A stretch of DNA of 64,000 nucleotides from Rotaria macrura. Taxonomy: Eukaryota; Rotifera; Eurotatoria; Philodinida; Philodinidae. Below, piece after piece: positions 1-12,936 of the stretch. The DNA lies in contig OENT01000656.1 in the NCBI GenBank assembly GCA_900239685.1, forward strand, positions 1-64,000, in the 5' to 3' direction. Each line of letters begins with the position of its first letter. Position 1 is the first letter of the stretch. Below the pieces are notes generated by a model. It was given only the letters and a program-made list of their open reading frames with translations, searched no databases and had not been told where the DNA came from. The position numbers and the translations under genes are program-made.

Positions 1-1829
1 TCAATCGATTATAATTTTGATTTTGTTGCAGAATAATCCGATTATCAATTTTGATTGGGCCCATAGGATTTTGAAATTATAATCAATTATAATCGCTAAA
101 ATTTTTCACTGGGTATGCAATGTAAAGTTCTATTATTTATTATTTGTCACCCACTATACAGTGTATAGAAAATGGCACGCTATTAACCCAAAATAAGTGA
201 CACCCTACAGCACAGTACTGGACTTAGAATTCGCAAAATTTCCATATAATCCTAAATATCTCTTTGCATCATAACAGTGCAGTTATAATGAAACCGAGAC
301 TTTTACAAGAGCCGTACGAAAAACATTATTTTTGTGTCTTATATTTATTAAAATCAATATTCGAACTATTATCGATACATTCTATTGCATAGTATTTCAT
401 CATTCAAATTTTCGCTTTATACACAACGTGAAAGTAGACCCCAATTGTTATTCAATAATTTTCATAGCAAGATCATGTTCTATACTTTAGTTGCTATTTT
501 CTTTGTGTCTTCTTTCAGCATACGTCATTTCCAGAGATGTGTAATGAGCAGAACCTGCACCTATCTTGTCTCTCAGCAAGATAGAATAGAGAGCATAATT
601 TAAGTAGCTGCCTAAATCGAGTTCGAATATAAATGGACATCCGAAAGGATAAACTACTAGATTTTCCTATGAATAAATTTAGTTTTAAATTAACTTTCCG
701 ATAAATGAAAAACAAATGTTCCTATCATTCTTCTTCTTCTCCATAGAGAGAGAAACGTGCTCTTACCCTCATATCGCCCCCATATTTCGCTTCCGCATAT
801 ATGTGCGAAACTCATCTTAAGCTAAACAAAATCTATTTCTAACTTTCATAATTTATTTTCGAATTGATAGCATGCAATTGAGGGTTCCTTTATATTCGAA
901 CTGGAGTTAGGCAACCCATGGTTTAATCACATGCAAGTATTTCCTGTATCTTTTCTGCTTAGAATGGGGTGTGAGAGAAGTCTTAAATATGCAGAGGCGT
1001 CCTCATCTCTATTACGAATCCGGATCCCGGACCTAGACCCATACACTCGCACCCAACCATGTGTTTTTTATGAATCATTCTCCAAATAAAAATAATACAT
1101 AAACTTGAGTATGAAGATTAAAATACTTCCTATTATTTTGAGGACCAATCATGGCAGGGTAGAAAAATTCGAATTAACTATTTTTGGTCAGGAGCGGGCA
1201 AGAAAATTTGCCCTGTGCACAGCTCTGGTATGAATTTAACTGGAAAAACCGACAGAGATATTACGAAATGAATCTTTATCCTATCGTCGAGTTCTTCTTA
1301 AAGTGGTTCTAATATAAAAATTGAAACATCTTATAGTCCAACAAGGCTTTTACAAATATCGTCCTTTAGTAGAAGATAACTTACAAGTTAATAAATGTAT
1401 CTATTAATCGAAAACAAAAGACCTTGTCATGCTTGTCTTGCAGCACAGTACGGTGGAGGTTGACTGTAGCACATGGCAGAAAAAGTTGTTCTGTGTTGAT
1501 ATTTGGTTGCTTTATTTTATCCACGTGATAAGATCTCTCATAAGGATGTTTACTATTGTCGTATGTATATGACATTACACTTCTCTTCACAATGCATATA
1601 CTTCTAAATATTTCTCTCTCTCCTTAGAATAGATTATAGGAGCATTGTCAATACTTTTTTTGTGATAAAAATGTTTGAATACTATTGTTGAGTTGTGTTG
1701 TAATAAAAAGTGCAAGCGAAACGAAACAACTGTCTTCGAACAAAGTTTCCAATTTTTTTATCGACTGTAAAACAGATATTGTACGAGTGAAACTTAATTG
1801 GCCCTCATATACAAAAAGCATGTTCTTTT
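1..1829. other. gene-poor left end, no gene recognised
   Basis: Only short open frames occur here and none resembles a known protein or has convincing splice structure. The first ~110 bases are low-complexity, built from GATTATAATTTTGATT-like words in both orientations. A relatively GC-rich stretch lies around 1010-1060. It may be decayed transposon sequence, but nothing identifies a family. Confidence 0.5.
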
Positions 1830-1830
1830 T

Positions 1831-2709
1831 GTGTACTCAAAAAGTGAGTACACTACTAAAATCGGTCAGTGTGTCCGGCCGGCCGTCCGTCCGTTTATTC
1901 GATAACTTTTCACAATTACATTCGATTGAGTTGAAATTTTGTGCGCAGAATTGTCTCATCAATATCTAGGTCAAGTTCGAAGATGAGAAGGATCCGTCGA
2001 GAAATGGCTGAGTTATTGAAAAAATTGTCATTTTTCACCAAGCAATCCCTGAGGTGGGGTACAGGGATTTTTTCAAAAAACATTTTTTCTTAGAATTATC
2101 CACAAGATATATAAATCGACTCAGTTTTTAACGCTGATTCTGAATCTGATATTAGTTTTGAAAAAAATCGTAGTTTTCTAACGAAACATTGACTGAAAAG
2201 GTCTCAAAATACACAAAAACTGCATCTAGAAACTAAATTGTCTAGATATATCTCAGTTGGCCAGTAGTGTTGGGATTTACCAAATACCTGGTTCTGTAGC
2301 TATTTAAAAGGACTATCGAAAGGTAAAAACCCGAAGTCAATAGATATTAATATTGACCAAACCATCCCTGAGGGGTGGTACAGGGATTTTTTCAAAAAAA
2401 ACTTTTTTCTCAGAATTATCCACAACGTATATAAATCGACTCAGTTTTTAACGCTGATTCCGAATCTGATATTAGTTTTGAGCTAAATCGCAGCTTTCTA
2501 ACAAAACATTGGCTGCAAAAAGGTCTCAAATGCACAAAAACTGCATCTAGAAACAAAATTGCCTAGATATGTCTGAGATGATCAGTAGTTTTGGAGTTTC
2601 CCAAAAAGGTTTACCAAGATACTTCATCCGTGCACACATTCTAGGATGACTGATTTGTCTCATTCACTTTTTGAAGTACACATAACTCTCGGACATAAGT
2701 CCGAAGTTT
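1831..2709. repeat. palindrome-ended interspersed repeat, copy 1 (long form)
   Basis: The element opens with a near-palindrome, GTGTACTCAAAAAGTGAGTA followed by CAC. It closes with CACTTTTTGAAGTACAC (about 2665-2681) and a small hairpin CGGAC-ATAA-GTCCG. The closing motif is the inverted form of the opening one, so the element has short imperfect terminal inverted repeats. A second copy lies at 47071-47630. Copy 1 is longer because an internal unit of about 320 bases, starting at the word ATCCCTGAGG, occurs twice (near 2045 and 2364). The second unit is almost identical to the single unit of the other copy. No transposase is encoded, so it looks non-autonomous. The family is not recognised. 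Confidence 0.8.
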
Positions 2710-2973
2710 CCGCATTTATTTTTGTTGGTGTCATTCTTCAATTTGCGTTCCAATTAAGACAATGAAGTCGCTCTTTGTACATACAAAATTGACGAGAAGA
2801 AAAAACGGCAGCCAATGACTAATCATCGAATAGGACTGTACATTTTTTTTCACGTTTTATGCATGAGTTCACCTATTCTATTTTATCATGGGAGACGTGA
2901 TTAGTAGGAAACGATAAACATACATACGTCTGAAGGTTTGTCTTTGGCAAAAGCGTCGTAGAAACAACAAAAG

Positions 2974-5279
2974 ATGAATCGATCTAATGTTCATCTTTTG
3001 GATCTACCTACTGAAATATTACTTATCATTTTGAGAAAATTGAATAATATTGATGTTCTTTATTCATTATTGGATATTAACAATGGACGACTTGACATTC
3101 TCGCACAACAAAAGACGTTCACTAATATTCTCAATTTCGTACATATTGATAATATGTCTTTAATTGATCGATTCTGCGTCTTCATATTACCAAGAATTCA
3201 TCATAATATCAAATTTTTCATTCTTGAACCAGTTTTCATGGAACGTATTCTTCTTGCCGCCGTTTATCCAAATCTAACTGAACTTAAAATCTCCAATTTC
3301 GAACAACAAACTGTTTTAAAATATTTTACAGGTAAATATTTAACATGCACTTCATGATTTAGAAGAAATTCTTAGATAGAATGGACTTGAGTAAGTTTCG
3401 TTGTTTTTCCTTTAGATGAATCATCCCTGCGATCTGTTTTCCAGCAACAAATTACAAGCCTTATACTTGTTAATAATGATAAGCGCGCAAGGATAGGTTC
3501 ATGCAAAGAGTATACAGCAAATGTATACGCACACACCTTGAATTTCTTTAAAAATTTAACACATTTGAATATTATTGGACCGCATGTTAATTCATGTCCA
3601 GCTTTATCACTTTGCGATTTACCGTCGACTACTTTTTACTCTTCAATTCTGACTCATTTGTGTATCATGGTACGAACTTTTGATGATTGTCTTTATTTAC
3701 TTGATGGTCGACTCAAGCAATTGACAACATTTAATGTTATCGTTTATTCCATGGACAGCTCTTCAACAATTGTTCACCATACGGTAAATTTTCATATATG
3801 ATGATGCCACTGATGAGACGTAGATAATTACTACTTCACTGAATTTTTGCTTAAATGTTATAAGGACAACGAAAAGTACGAAATAAGTACTTGTGTATAA
3901 GTGATTTGCATTGAATTTGTACCTACTAAGAACTTGGATTTGATCAAAACATTTAAATTTAATGGTAGAAATAATCATCATAAAATGATTTGGCAGAAGA
4001 GTCATAGATTGAATCGTTCTTTTATTAATCATTACATATTATGAGATATCAGTGATTATAAAAATTGAATAGAATGAATTCTTTTCTATAGTACCAATCT
4101 GTCTCGTAATTGATATATGATAGGAATTTTCTCTAAAAGTTTTCAATAAACCAGAAAGTTTCAACATCGAGCTTATTGATGTGTTATACGTAATTTTCAA
4201 TAGACAGAATTCGTAATGTCAACGGAGAGCTTTATTAATAGAATTGTGGACCCAGGACCAACATTCACTTGACATAAAGCCGGAAATACAAAGTGACCTA
4301 CTAGAAAAAAGAAAGACAGACATATCCAGTTATCAGGATTGGTGAAGATGCGGAAAAACATTTTTTTCATGTACATTGGTGTTACTTCTGGAACGGAACC
4401 TAGACGGAATGTATATTTCGAAGAAAACAAAGTTAATTAGAAAACATTAGCATCATAGCAAATCATGATGCTTATGACTTAGTCTGTTATATTAATGAAG
4501 AAATTCTTTTTTTGTAGGACATGCTACCTAATGTGAAATGTTTTTCACTAAAATCTTTCTTTCGATTTCAACAATACGAACGCATACCATCGCTTCTTCG
4601 TCGTATGCCTTATCTGGTAAATTTAACTTTATATCTTCGAATAAAAGGTCGAAATAGAATCATCGATGGTACTTGTGTTCAAAATGATATTCTTCTTTAT
4701 ATGCCACAACTTCATTCATTCACTTTCTATATTAGTACTTCTATTGACATTGGTGAGTCATCTCATAATTTATCTCGTGAACATGTTCAACAAACATTGA
4801 TTAATATTGGACAACTAAATGCAACTACAATCGTCGATTATCTTAGTGGATGCACAGTTGAGTGTTCAATTTTCTCACTGCCTTTTACATTTGATTATCT
4901 GGAACATCTTGGCAATAAATTTCCAAATATTGTATTCAATTATGTTACATATTTACTTGTGGAAGATAATGATGCATTTAAACACGAATTCTTCGTTCGG
5001 ATCGCCCGATCGTTTCCATTGCTGAAGCATTTACGTATTTTCAATTTTGCATCGCAGCTACCACTTGAAATGAGAGTATCATGTGAGTATGGTCCATCAT
5101 ATTCAATAATTGAATATCCGCACCTTATTTCACTTGATGTGAGGCAAAGCATTAAAGATTATCTTGAACAATTTCTAAATGAAACAAAGNGACGCAATTG
5201 TGCTAAACTGAAAAAAATAACTACTGATCGACCATTGGATAATTCGCAAGACTTCCAGTATTATTTGCCTTCGTTGTAG
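2974..5279 (+). CDS. F-box domain protein, bdelloid-type family (3 exons)
   Basis: Exons 2974-3331, 3416-3783 and 4518-5279 join in frame to about 495 residues. Introns use GTAAAT donors and TTTAG or TGTAG acceptors. The N-terminus carries an F-box (residues ~7-35, LLDLPTEILLIILRKLNNID), which in known families binds Skp1 and places the protein in an SCF-type ubiquitin ligase. The remainder is leucine-rich and irregular, with phrases such as NLTHLNIIG and LPNVKCFSLKSF. It resembles a degenerate leucine-rich substrate-binding region rather than canonical LRRs. Long F-box proteins of this style are, to my knowledge, numerous in bdelloid rotifers, so the gene is probably one of a large paralogous set. 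An ambiguous base at 5190 falls in the C-terminal coding region (after FLNETK) and may mark an assembly problem. AATAAA follows at 5304. The substrate is unknown. Confidence 0.8.
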
Positions 5280-5303
5280 ACATATTCTTATTCTGATTGA
5301 TTC

Positions 5304-5309
5304 AATAAA
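5304..5309 (+). terminator. polyadenylation signal AATAAA of the F-box gene
   Basis: A canonical AATAAA lies 25 bases after the TAG stop. Confidence 0.6.
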
Positions 5310-8300
5310 CTGAAAAACATGATAATCGTTGCGATTATGCTAATGAAATTTCTGAAACAGCTACAAGAAAATATCAAGTTTTAATGATCGCTCTTTATTT
5401 TGTTTATGAAAAATCATTCAATTGTTTGCTAATTATATTTTAGAAATAGATAATTTCAATAAGATGATATTATATACAAGTTTATCGATATTCAGTAGTA
5501 CGTACAAAATCATTACATTTCATTCTTGTACTTCGGCATCTGAAAATATTGGTCGAATTTTCAAAGACTTTCTGTATGCGTTGCTAGGGAAAACACTTAC
5601 CACTGAAGTATAGAAGCGCCAAGAAGCATGCTAAGTTTATGAACAATCGATAACTAATTGACCGAAAAGTTCATACAACTAACGTACAGTGCACGACAAA
5701 TGAAAATTCCCCATTCAAAGTTATTTTTTCTATTATATTTCAAACCTCCGATCAATACAACTCGCTCTCCCTGCTGTTCTACTAAGATCATCCGTGCAAA
5801 GGTGCTGGCATACTAACGACATAGATCTTTATCGATAAAAGTCGTCTACGAACACTCGATCACATGTCCCGGTGCGTCGAAGACGTGAGATGAAAGCGAA
5901 ATCATCAGAATTTTTCTTGGTCGATCCACGAATAAATTGGAATGGTTTAATCAATATTGCTCTATTTGAGCAACATTAAAATTGTTTCTTCGTTATCTCC
6001 CATTTTCTTTTGATATATTTTGCTTGCCTTCATTTCGATGATTATTTGTGTTATGATGCCTTTCGTTGATGATGTTGCTTTTGTTGTTGTACTAATCATT
6101 TGAAAAATACATAGAAGCTTTATATTTAAAAGACACAATTAAACGACATTTAGAAGAAATTCATCGAAGTAGAATAGCGAAACGTCTATCATAGGCTAGT
6201 CAGAACGATTGTGACTTTGATTCTATGTAGAAAATGAATAATTCTTAATATTGAAGCTTGATCGATTACAGTGCATTATTCTCAAGAAGAATCAATTTTT
6301 GTCGAACAAAAGTTAATAATAGATATAAACTTATAAACATTTTCCTTGAATTATGCTTTGTGTAAGAATGCACAAAAATGGTTTTGATTTTCGCTGATTC
6401 TGTCAGATTTCCAAAATGATCTCTAGAATCATTTGAAGAAATAATAATGTTGATGCCTTGTACTAGAGTGTCACATGTATTTTCACCATGCGCATGTATA
6501 TATTCCGTCACTGCGATAGATTGAACTCCATGTCCGGTTATTTTTTTTTCCTAAACAAAAGAACTTTTGAGAAGCTTTCAGTACAAAAATTGGATTTCGA
6601 ATATTTGTCGTATTCACTTTGGATAAATGGTCATGTTCGATCATTCGAATCTGTAATCGGTGAATTCGCAGTCATCTTTCTTGATGAACAAAACAAAGGA
6701 ATCATCGAGAAGATGAATCATTTGTGTAACTTTTGAACGTAATTTCCCTGTTGCTTTTACAATATTCAATCGTCATCATCATTCGATATTGTTCGATTAG
6801 ATCGTTGCATTTGCATTTTTCATCTATCTGAGTAACATTTCTAGTATTTCTTGATAATCTTACCACTGTCTATTGTTCAACCTGATTTTAAATATCGATT
6901 AAGTAAACGATTCTTCGATTTCAAAGAAGTTTAAGTTTCGATCGATTGGACTTTGAGTTTATCTCTTTATTTAGAGTAGCTCTTTCGTTCATAAATTTCT
7001 GGACGAATTCCAAGTGTTTCCTTTGATATTATAGCATCTCATTTAAATGTCACCTAAATCTATTCAATAGAAAATAATTTTTAATAAATGATGACAGACT
7101 AAATAGTTTCTATTAAAATGAATTATTCATCATAATGCCTTCATTGAATGTTCAACAAATATCAAGAACCACTTGATAGAAGAGAAAAAGAATTTTTTTC
7201 TTCTACAGCCGTATGAATTCTACGCTGAAGTTCAATCAAAAAAGATGATCTTTAATGTCGGTAATCATTTCAAATTTGAACAGAAGTATAAAATGAAGGA
7301 ACGAAATTTCATATCTCATCTTCTAAGAACAAACTTCATCATAGAAATGACTTTGTGATTTCATCGAATATCAAGAAACAAAATTTAGCGTGAAACTACT
7401 CTGATAGTGATTTATTTTTGTTTCAGTCGAAACGAAAAACAAGAATCGACGTTGCACCACTAGCAAAAAGATCTATACGGTAAGGGAGCATGATATCTGA
7501 TAAGGTAAACACTTTGTTAGATTTGGTCATTGTTCCAAGTATCAAATCAATCAAAACTCGGTGAAAAGAAACCAGAAAGTGTTTTCTTTTTAATAAAAAC
7601 ATGGGAATCTGGTATTCACTTGATTGATATTAGTATGAACAATCGGATCTTGTAGAATATCGTCTTGTTAACGTTCGTTATTATAGCCAGACTAAAAATT
7701 GAATTAGAGGAAGTGTTCTAATTCTCTGCTTCACAATCAATAAAAGGCGCTTCCAACTTTCGTTATACTAGGAAAAAATGTATTGGAAATTACGGTCATC
7801 CGTTATCTTCATGTTGTATATTTTTAAATATCATCAGTCTGTGTCATTCTCTTATTAAGTTAATCGAATGAAGAAAGACACTTGTGCATTTCATATATAA
7901 TATGTATCATATCTTTTGAAAGAACCAAAGCAAGTTAAAAACTAATTATTCATATACATACTATAGAATCATCAAATAGAATTTATAATTACTGTCATCG
8001 TTATGCATTCTGGTTTCTATTTGATTGGTGATGGCATTTGATCAATGATATAGTAGAGAACAAAAAGAAAAGAAAAGTAATATGAACACATTTTACTATG
8101 GACTTTCGGATTTTTTAATTTGTATTGGTTGAAACATACCGTTTGTAATTTAAGTAAAAATCTTGGGTATAAAAACTTTTATATTTTAAGTTTCTGTTAT
8201 CAAGATTGAGAATTGTGGTGTGTCTTGTTCTTTTTTTTCTATCTATCTGTTCATCGAATCACTTGACATTCTTTTGTCGATGCATAATTGCTCGTGTCGA

Positions 8301-9503
8301 ACACTTGAATGTATGAGGTTCGCATATAAATTGTCTTTCACTAATTGATTTTGAATGAGCGAACACACGTACGATGAAAGACTCGATAATGATTTGTCAA
8401 GTAGCTGTCATTATCAGTTGGACCAACAAAAAAAATACATGCATATATATGATATATATCAATATATATATATACTCGTTTGCCTCTGCTTCTGTTTTTC
8501 CTATTGTTTACATTTCACATAACCTTTCTGGTTATTAATGACATTTATTCATATTATTAGAATGTTAAAAAGAGAATTATAGTTGACAATCAAGTGTCGT
8601 TGTTCATCATTATTATTGTCATACGATGTTTAATTTCTTTTCCTTATTTTTTCATTTCGAAAAGAATATTTAAAAAAAAATTATTTTCATAGTTGACCCG
8701 AAATCAATAGGCGATAAATCATCATGGTCATTCGCATTTATTTGTTCTTCGTTCTCTCTTGCACTCTGTCTCTCTTTACTTGACCCTTGGCGAACATGTC
8801 CGGCAAACTTTTCAAACTTATATATGCCCTCGATTAATCGAGTTTTTCTTTTTTCTTTTTCTGTTCTGTTGTCGAACGAGCCACATAAAAAAAGCAGAAG
8901 AAGAAGAAGAAGAAGAAAAAATAAGGAAGAAGAGGGCATATTCTCCGATTGCTAGGAACAGAACAATCCCTCTTTTCCCCCCTCTCTTTTCTCTTCTCTC
9001 TTTTGCTTTTACGAACGAAACAAGAAATAATTATATACATTGATGCAGTCGAAGCTAACGCAGAGAGAAAGAAGAGCGATTAGAAAAAGACAGACAGGAA
9101 AAAAAGAAGGAGACCTTTCGTTTACATACATTACTATTCCATCACTCAAGATGCCGTTTTTTTTTCTCTTTTTTTCCTATCAAATTCATGCTTTTTTCAA
9201 ATGCATACATATGAGTCTGCGCGTGTTGTCTGGTATATTTTTTCTTCTTCTCCTACAATACACATGCTTGACGCATGTTTTCCTACCGGTACCACATGTA
9301 CAAGCGTGATAAAAGAAGAAGATGAAAAAAAGATCTGTTGAGTTTTCGGGAAAAAAACAAATAATCTTTTCTTCTCAGAATGCACTGGGTTGTGAATGTT
9401 AGAAACGAGAGTATTGTTACGCATGAGAAAATAAAAAGAATGAATTCTTCATTTACAGATCAATTAAATCTCCATGTAATTTCGTGTTAATATATATTTA
9501 AAG
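5310..9503. other. intergenic region with no recognised gene
   Basis: Open frames up to about 90 codons occur on both strands but give compositionally biased peptides without family resemblance. The last 1 kb is rich in polypyrimidine, polypurine and GAA/CTT runs (for example 8890-8940) and includes a TA-rich microsatellite near 8446-8474. It presumably contains the promoter of the HMGB gene. No specific promoter motif was identified. Confidence 0.5.
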
Positions 9504-11910
9504 ATGACTTCCGCATTATACTATCAATCAATGACAGTACCACCAACACAACAACAACAACAAACATCGCAAATGCCAATTTAGTATGTAACACAACAGA
9601 GATAATTCGATGTATGTCGATATGTTTGGCTTTGAAAAATTCTTTAATTTCAGCTATCATACACAGCAACATCAATCACAATTGATTCAACAGCAAGTAC
9701 TACCACAACAGATCCATCATATGATTCCATCGTCACAAACGCAAACTCGTGAACAACAACATCAACCAAAGGAAATGCATAAACCAAAAGGTCGAATGAG
9801 TGCCTATACATTTTTTGTCCAGAAATGCCGAGATGAACATCGAAAAGCATATCCCAATGAAAATGCTAATTTTAGTGAATTTTCAAAAAAATGTGCTGAG
9901 AAATGGAAGGTAAGCATACAATCTACAATTCAAATAAAAGAAGAGTCATGAATAGGTAGAATAGACTTTTTTTTCTGATGAACACTCCTTGATAATTCTT
10001 CGTTGATTAAAAACAACAAACATTTAAAGTTTCTAGTTATATCCCTGATCTTATAAAAGTAATGTTTCTATTTGCTCTATTAGAACGAATTCAAATTATT
10101 GACTATTTTTGTAATCTTTCGATGAAGGACAGACAAAAAATAATATCAGATTAAGCAAATAATTTCATTCAAATAGTTTATGTTCTTTATTCAATTGTTT
10201 GATTCTGTCATTTACATTTTAGACAATGACAGAGAGTGATAAAGCTAAATTCGCTGCTCAAGCTGAAGTTGATAAACAACGATTTGAACGTGAAATGGCT
10301 GTCTATCAACCTGGTGAAAAACGTACGAAAAAAAAGAAAAAAGATCCACTTGCACCTAAACGACCATTGTAAATAGAAACCGATACTTTTCGTACTTTTC
10401 GAAAAATATAAGGATAAATTTTTGCTTGATATCGATAGATCGGCATTTTTTCATTATTGCAAAGAAGAACGGCCAAAATTAAAAGCACTTAATCCAAGTT
10501 TATCTGTCGGTGAAATTGCAAAAGAATTAGGTGATCGATGGAATCATACGGCACCTGATGGCAAACAATCTTATGAAGAAGCAGCACAACGAGATAAAGA
10601 ACGATATGAAAAAGTTCGTTAGCATTGATCATCGCATTTCTTCTGTCATTGTTCTATTTTCTTTCTTGACTATTAGGAAATGAATGAATTTAAATTAGCT
10701 AATAAAAAAGCTTTGAAATCAAATCCATCACCTCAAACAATGCCACAACAGCATCATACTGAACAACAAGTCAGAATACATCAAGATGTAAATTTACATT
10801 TGTCATCTTTTTTTTCTTCTTTTTGATTTAAATTTCATTCTTTATATAGCAACAGCAGCAGCAACAACAACAACAACAACAACAACAGTACTCTTCTCCA
10901 TCATACCAATTACCATCATTTAATCCCATGCAATCTTTTCAACCCCAAGTAAATAGCAAAAGAAAAATACGCGATTGATTTCGTCGTTTTATATTTCTTT
11001 AGACTTTCGGTCAAATGAATAATTTTCAAGATAATGGTTTAGCATCTTCTCTTTTTCCTCATTATAATAGTTATCCATTACAAATGCCACATAACAATGT
11101 AGGATATTAGTGAACAGTAGAAGTAGTATGCACGACGAACACACACGCACATACACACACACATATACATATTTGTTTTCTCTTCCATTCTAAGTTTCAA
11201 AGACAAAAAAACACGAAATTTGTTTGTTGTTACTTTTCACTTGTATAAATGATGAATCTCTGATTCTTCCTTTCTTGCTCTTCTATACCTGATAAGAAAC
11301 ATTGTGTATATGTACATATAAGATCAACTTCTAGATAAAACTGTGAACGATAACTAATGAATTCTAACCAACATCAGCATCAGCATTTGTTTTTCTCTTC
11401 CGGTTTTGCTCTTTCCTTTTTTAATTTATTTCGAAACGATTTTGTTGTCAATTATTTTTTGTTTGTTGTTCTTGTTTTGTGTGTACATAATATTCAAAAA
11501 GATAGAAAAAAAGAAGCCCATGATAATCGAAAAAAAAAACGACTCCGAAATTTTCCATAGTATTCTTTCTATTTAATGATATACAAGTAAGTATCGAATT
11601 TCTGTTTATTCTTCTCATGTATATGTGTGGTTGTTTCGTCGGATATACGATCGATTTCATTGAATCTAAATAATTATCTCTATTCAGGTTCAAATACAAC
11701 AATTTCAAGCTTTACAACAACAACAACAACAACAACAGGTTCAACGACAGGTAGAAAAGAATTCGGCGAAGTTTTTCGATTTCTAAATTTGCTTCCATTC
11801 ATTAGACTTATCAAACATTAACATCAGTTAATCCAAATCATTTCAAACAACGTCATGATGACGATGATAATTGTGATGATAACAATTCTGAATCTGAGAG
11901 TGAAGAATAA
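9504..11910 (+). CDS. Dsp1: HMGB/Dsp1-like protein: Q-rich N-terminus, two HMG boxes, acidic tail (9 exons)
   Basis: Exons 9504-9583, 9654-9909, 10223-10368, 10439-10613, 10677-10787, 10850-10948, 11003-11098, 11688-11750 and 11806-11910 join to about 376 residues. A Gln-rich N-terminus precedes HMG box A (from ~residue 70, [14 protein letters not shown], with [10 protein letters not shown]) and box B (from ~153, [16 protein letters not shown], with IAKELGDRW). A long Q-rich segment including polyQ encoded in two small exons follows, then a short acidic end rich in D, E and S. This order matches Drosophila Dsp1, an HMGB protein that bends DNA and acts as a co-repressor and chromatin protein; vertebrate HMGB1-3 lack the Q-rich parts. 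The intron between boxes is only 70 bases (10369-10438). Exon 4 uses a weak GTTCGT donor. Retention of intron 7 gives a stop at 11108-11110, four codons past the splice site. AATAAA overlaps the stop codon (11907-11912). Confidence 0.88.
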
Positions 11911-11912
11911 AA

Positions 11913-12936
11913 CAAAAATTTTGTTTTTATCTTTCGAGCTTTATCTTTTTTTTTTCGTCTTGTTGTTCACTTTGAGTGTGTGTACAAATGTGTACACCAT
12001 GGATTTGATTGTTTTCATTTTGTATTTCTTCTCACTGTGACGCATTTTATGTATATAGAAACATACACTTAGCTTGTGTAATATTGTCCTATTTTCTCAT
12101 TTTATGACATTACAACTTTGTCGTTTTTTGTTTTTGTCTGCTTTTTATAAGATAATGTCAGACATATATAAATATACATATACATAAATCTACATATGAT
12201 TGTTTTTTCTTTCACTCTTTTTTTTTTTTGTTTGATGAATAGAAGTCCAAGATCATGAAAGACAATCATCAATTAAATCTTCGATTTGGAATCGATTGTC
12301 TCTTATCTTTAGATATATAATGATGAATGTCCATTCTAATTAAAAAGAAACCTAACACAACATCTATGTTTTAACAATCTATTAACGTGATATCGTTCAA
12401 AGGAATTCAAGTTTTTTTTTTTTATTATTTTATTCATGCATGATGTAAAATAATATAGAATCATGTTAGTACTAAGCATATTATAGTAAAGCAGCATAAT
12501 GTTCATCGATGAATGAGTGTAGATAATTAACATTTCAAACCTACGACATGTTGAACCAATGATGTTTGATTAAACAAGAGTACAAATAATTAGATACGTG
12601 ATAGTAAAATCAAGTCCATTCTGAGAATCACGATAAACGAAGTTAAAGTAGATACATGTTTGTTCTTTTCGTTGATGCAAAATCAACTTAGAAATAATAC
12701 TTCATTAATTACAAAATAATGATTCTATTCTATTATAGATACCGATTTGATAATTCTATAAGAAACTCTAAAAGTTTTCTTTTTTCTTTTTAATTCCTTC
12801 CTTTTGTTGTGGTTTCATTGTTTTTTAATAATGATAATGATTTGTATCTTGAAATAAAGTATTGAGTGAACATTTGTAAATAATTAAAAATATGAAAATT
12901 AATAAAAAAAGCATTTTGAATGATGTAGATTAAGTA
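11913..12936. other. intergenic region, nothing recognised
   Basis: AT-rich sequence with T-runs, probably the HMGB 3' untranslated region followed by the upstream region of the hydrolase-like gene. An AG acceptor-like site (GATGTAG) lies 8 bases before the next start codon. Confidence 0.5.

Noticed and set aside
6488..6736. 82-codon open frame downstream of the F-box gene, considered as an F-box fragment
   Set aside because: No F-box or leucine-rich pattern and no flanking splice signals continuing it.
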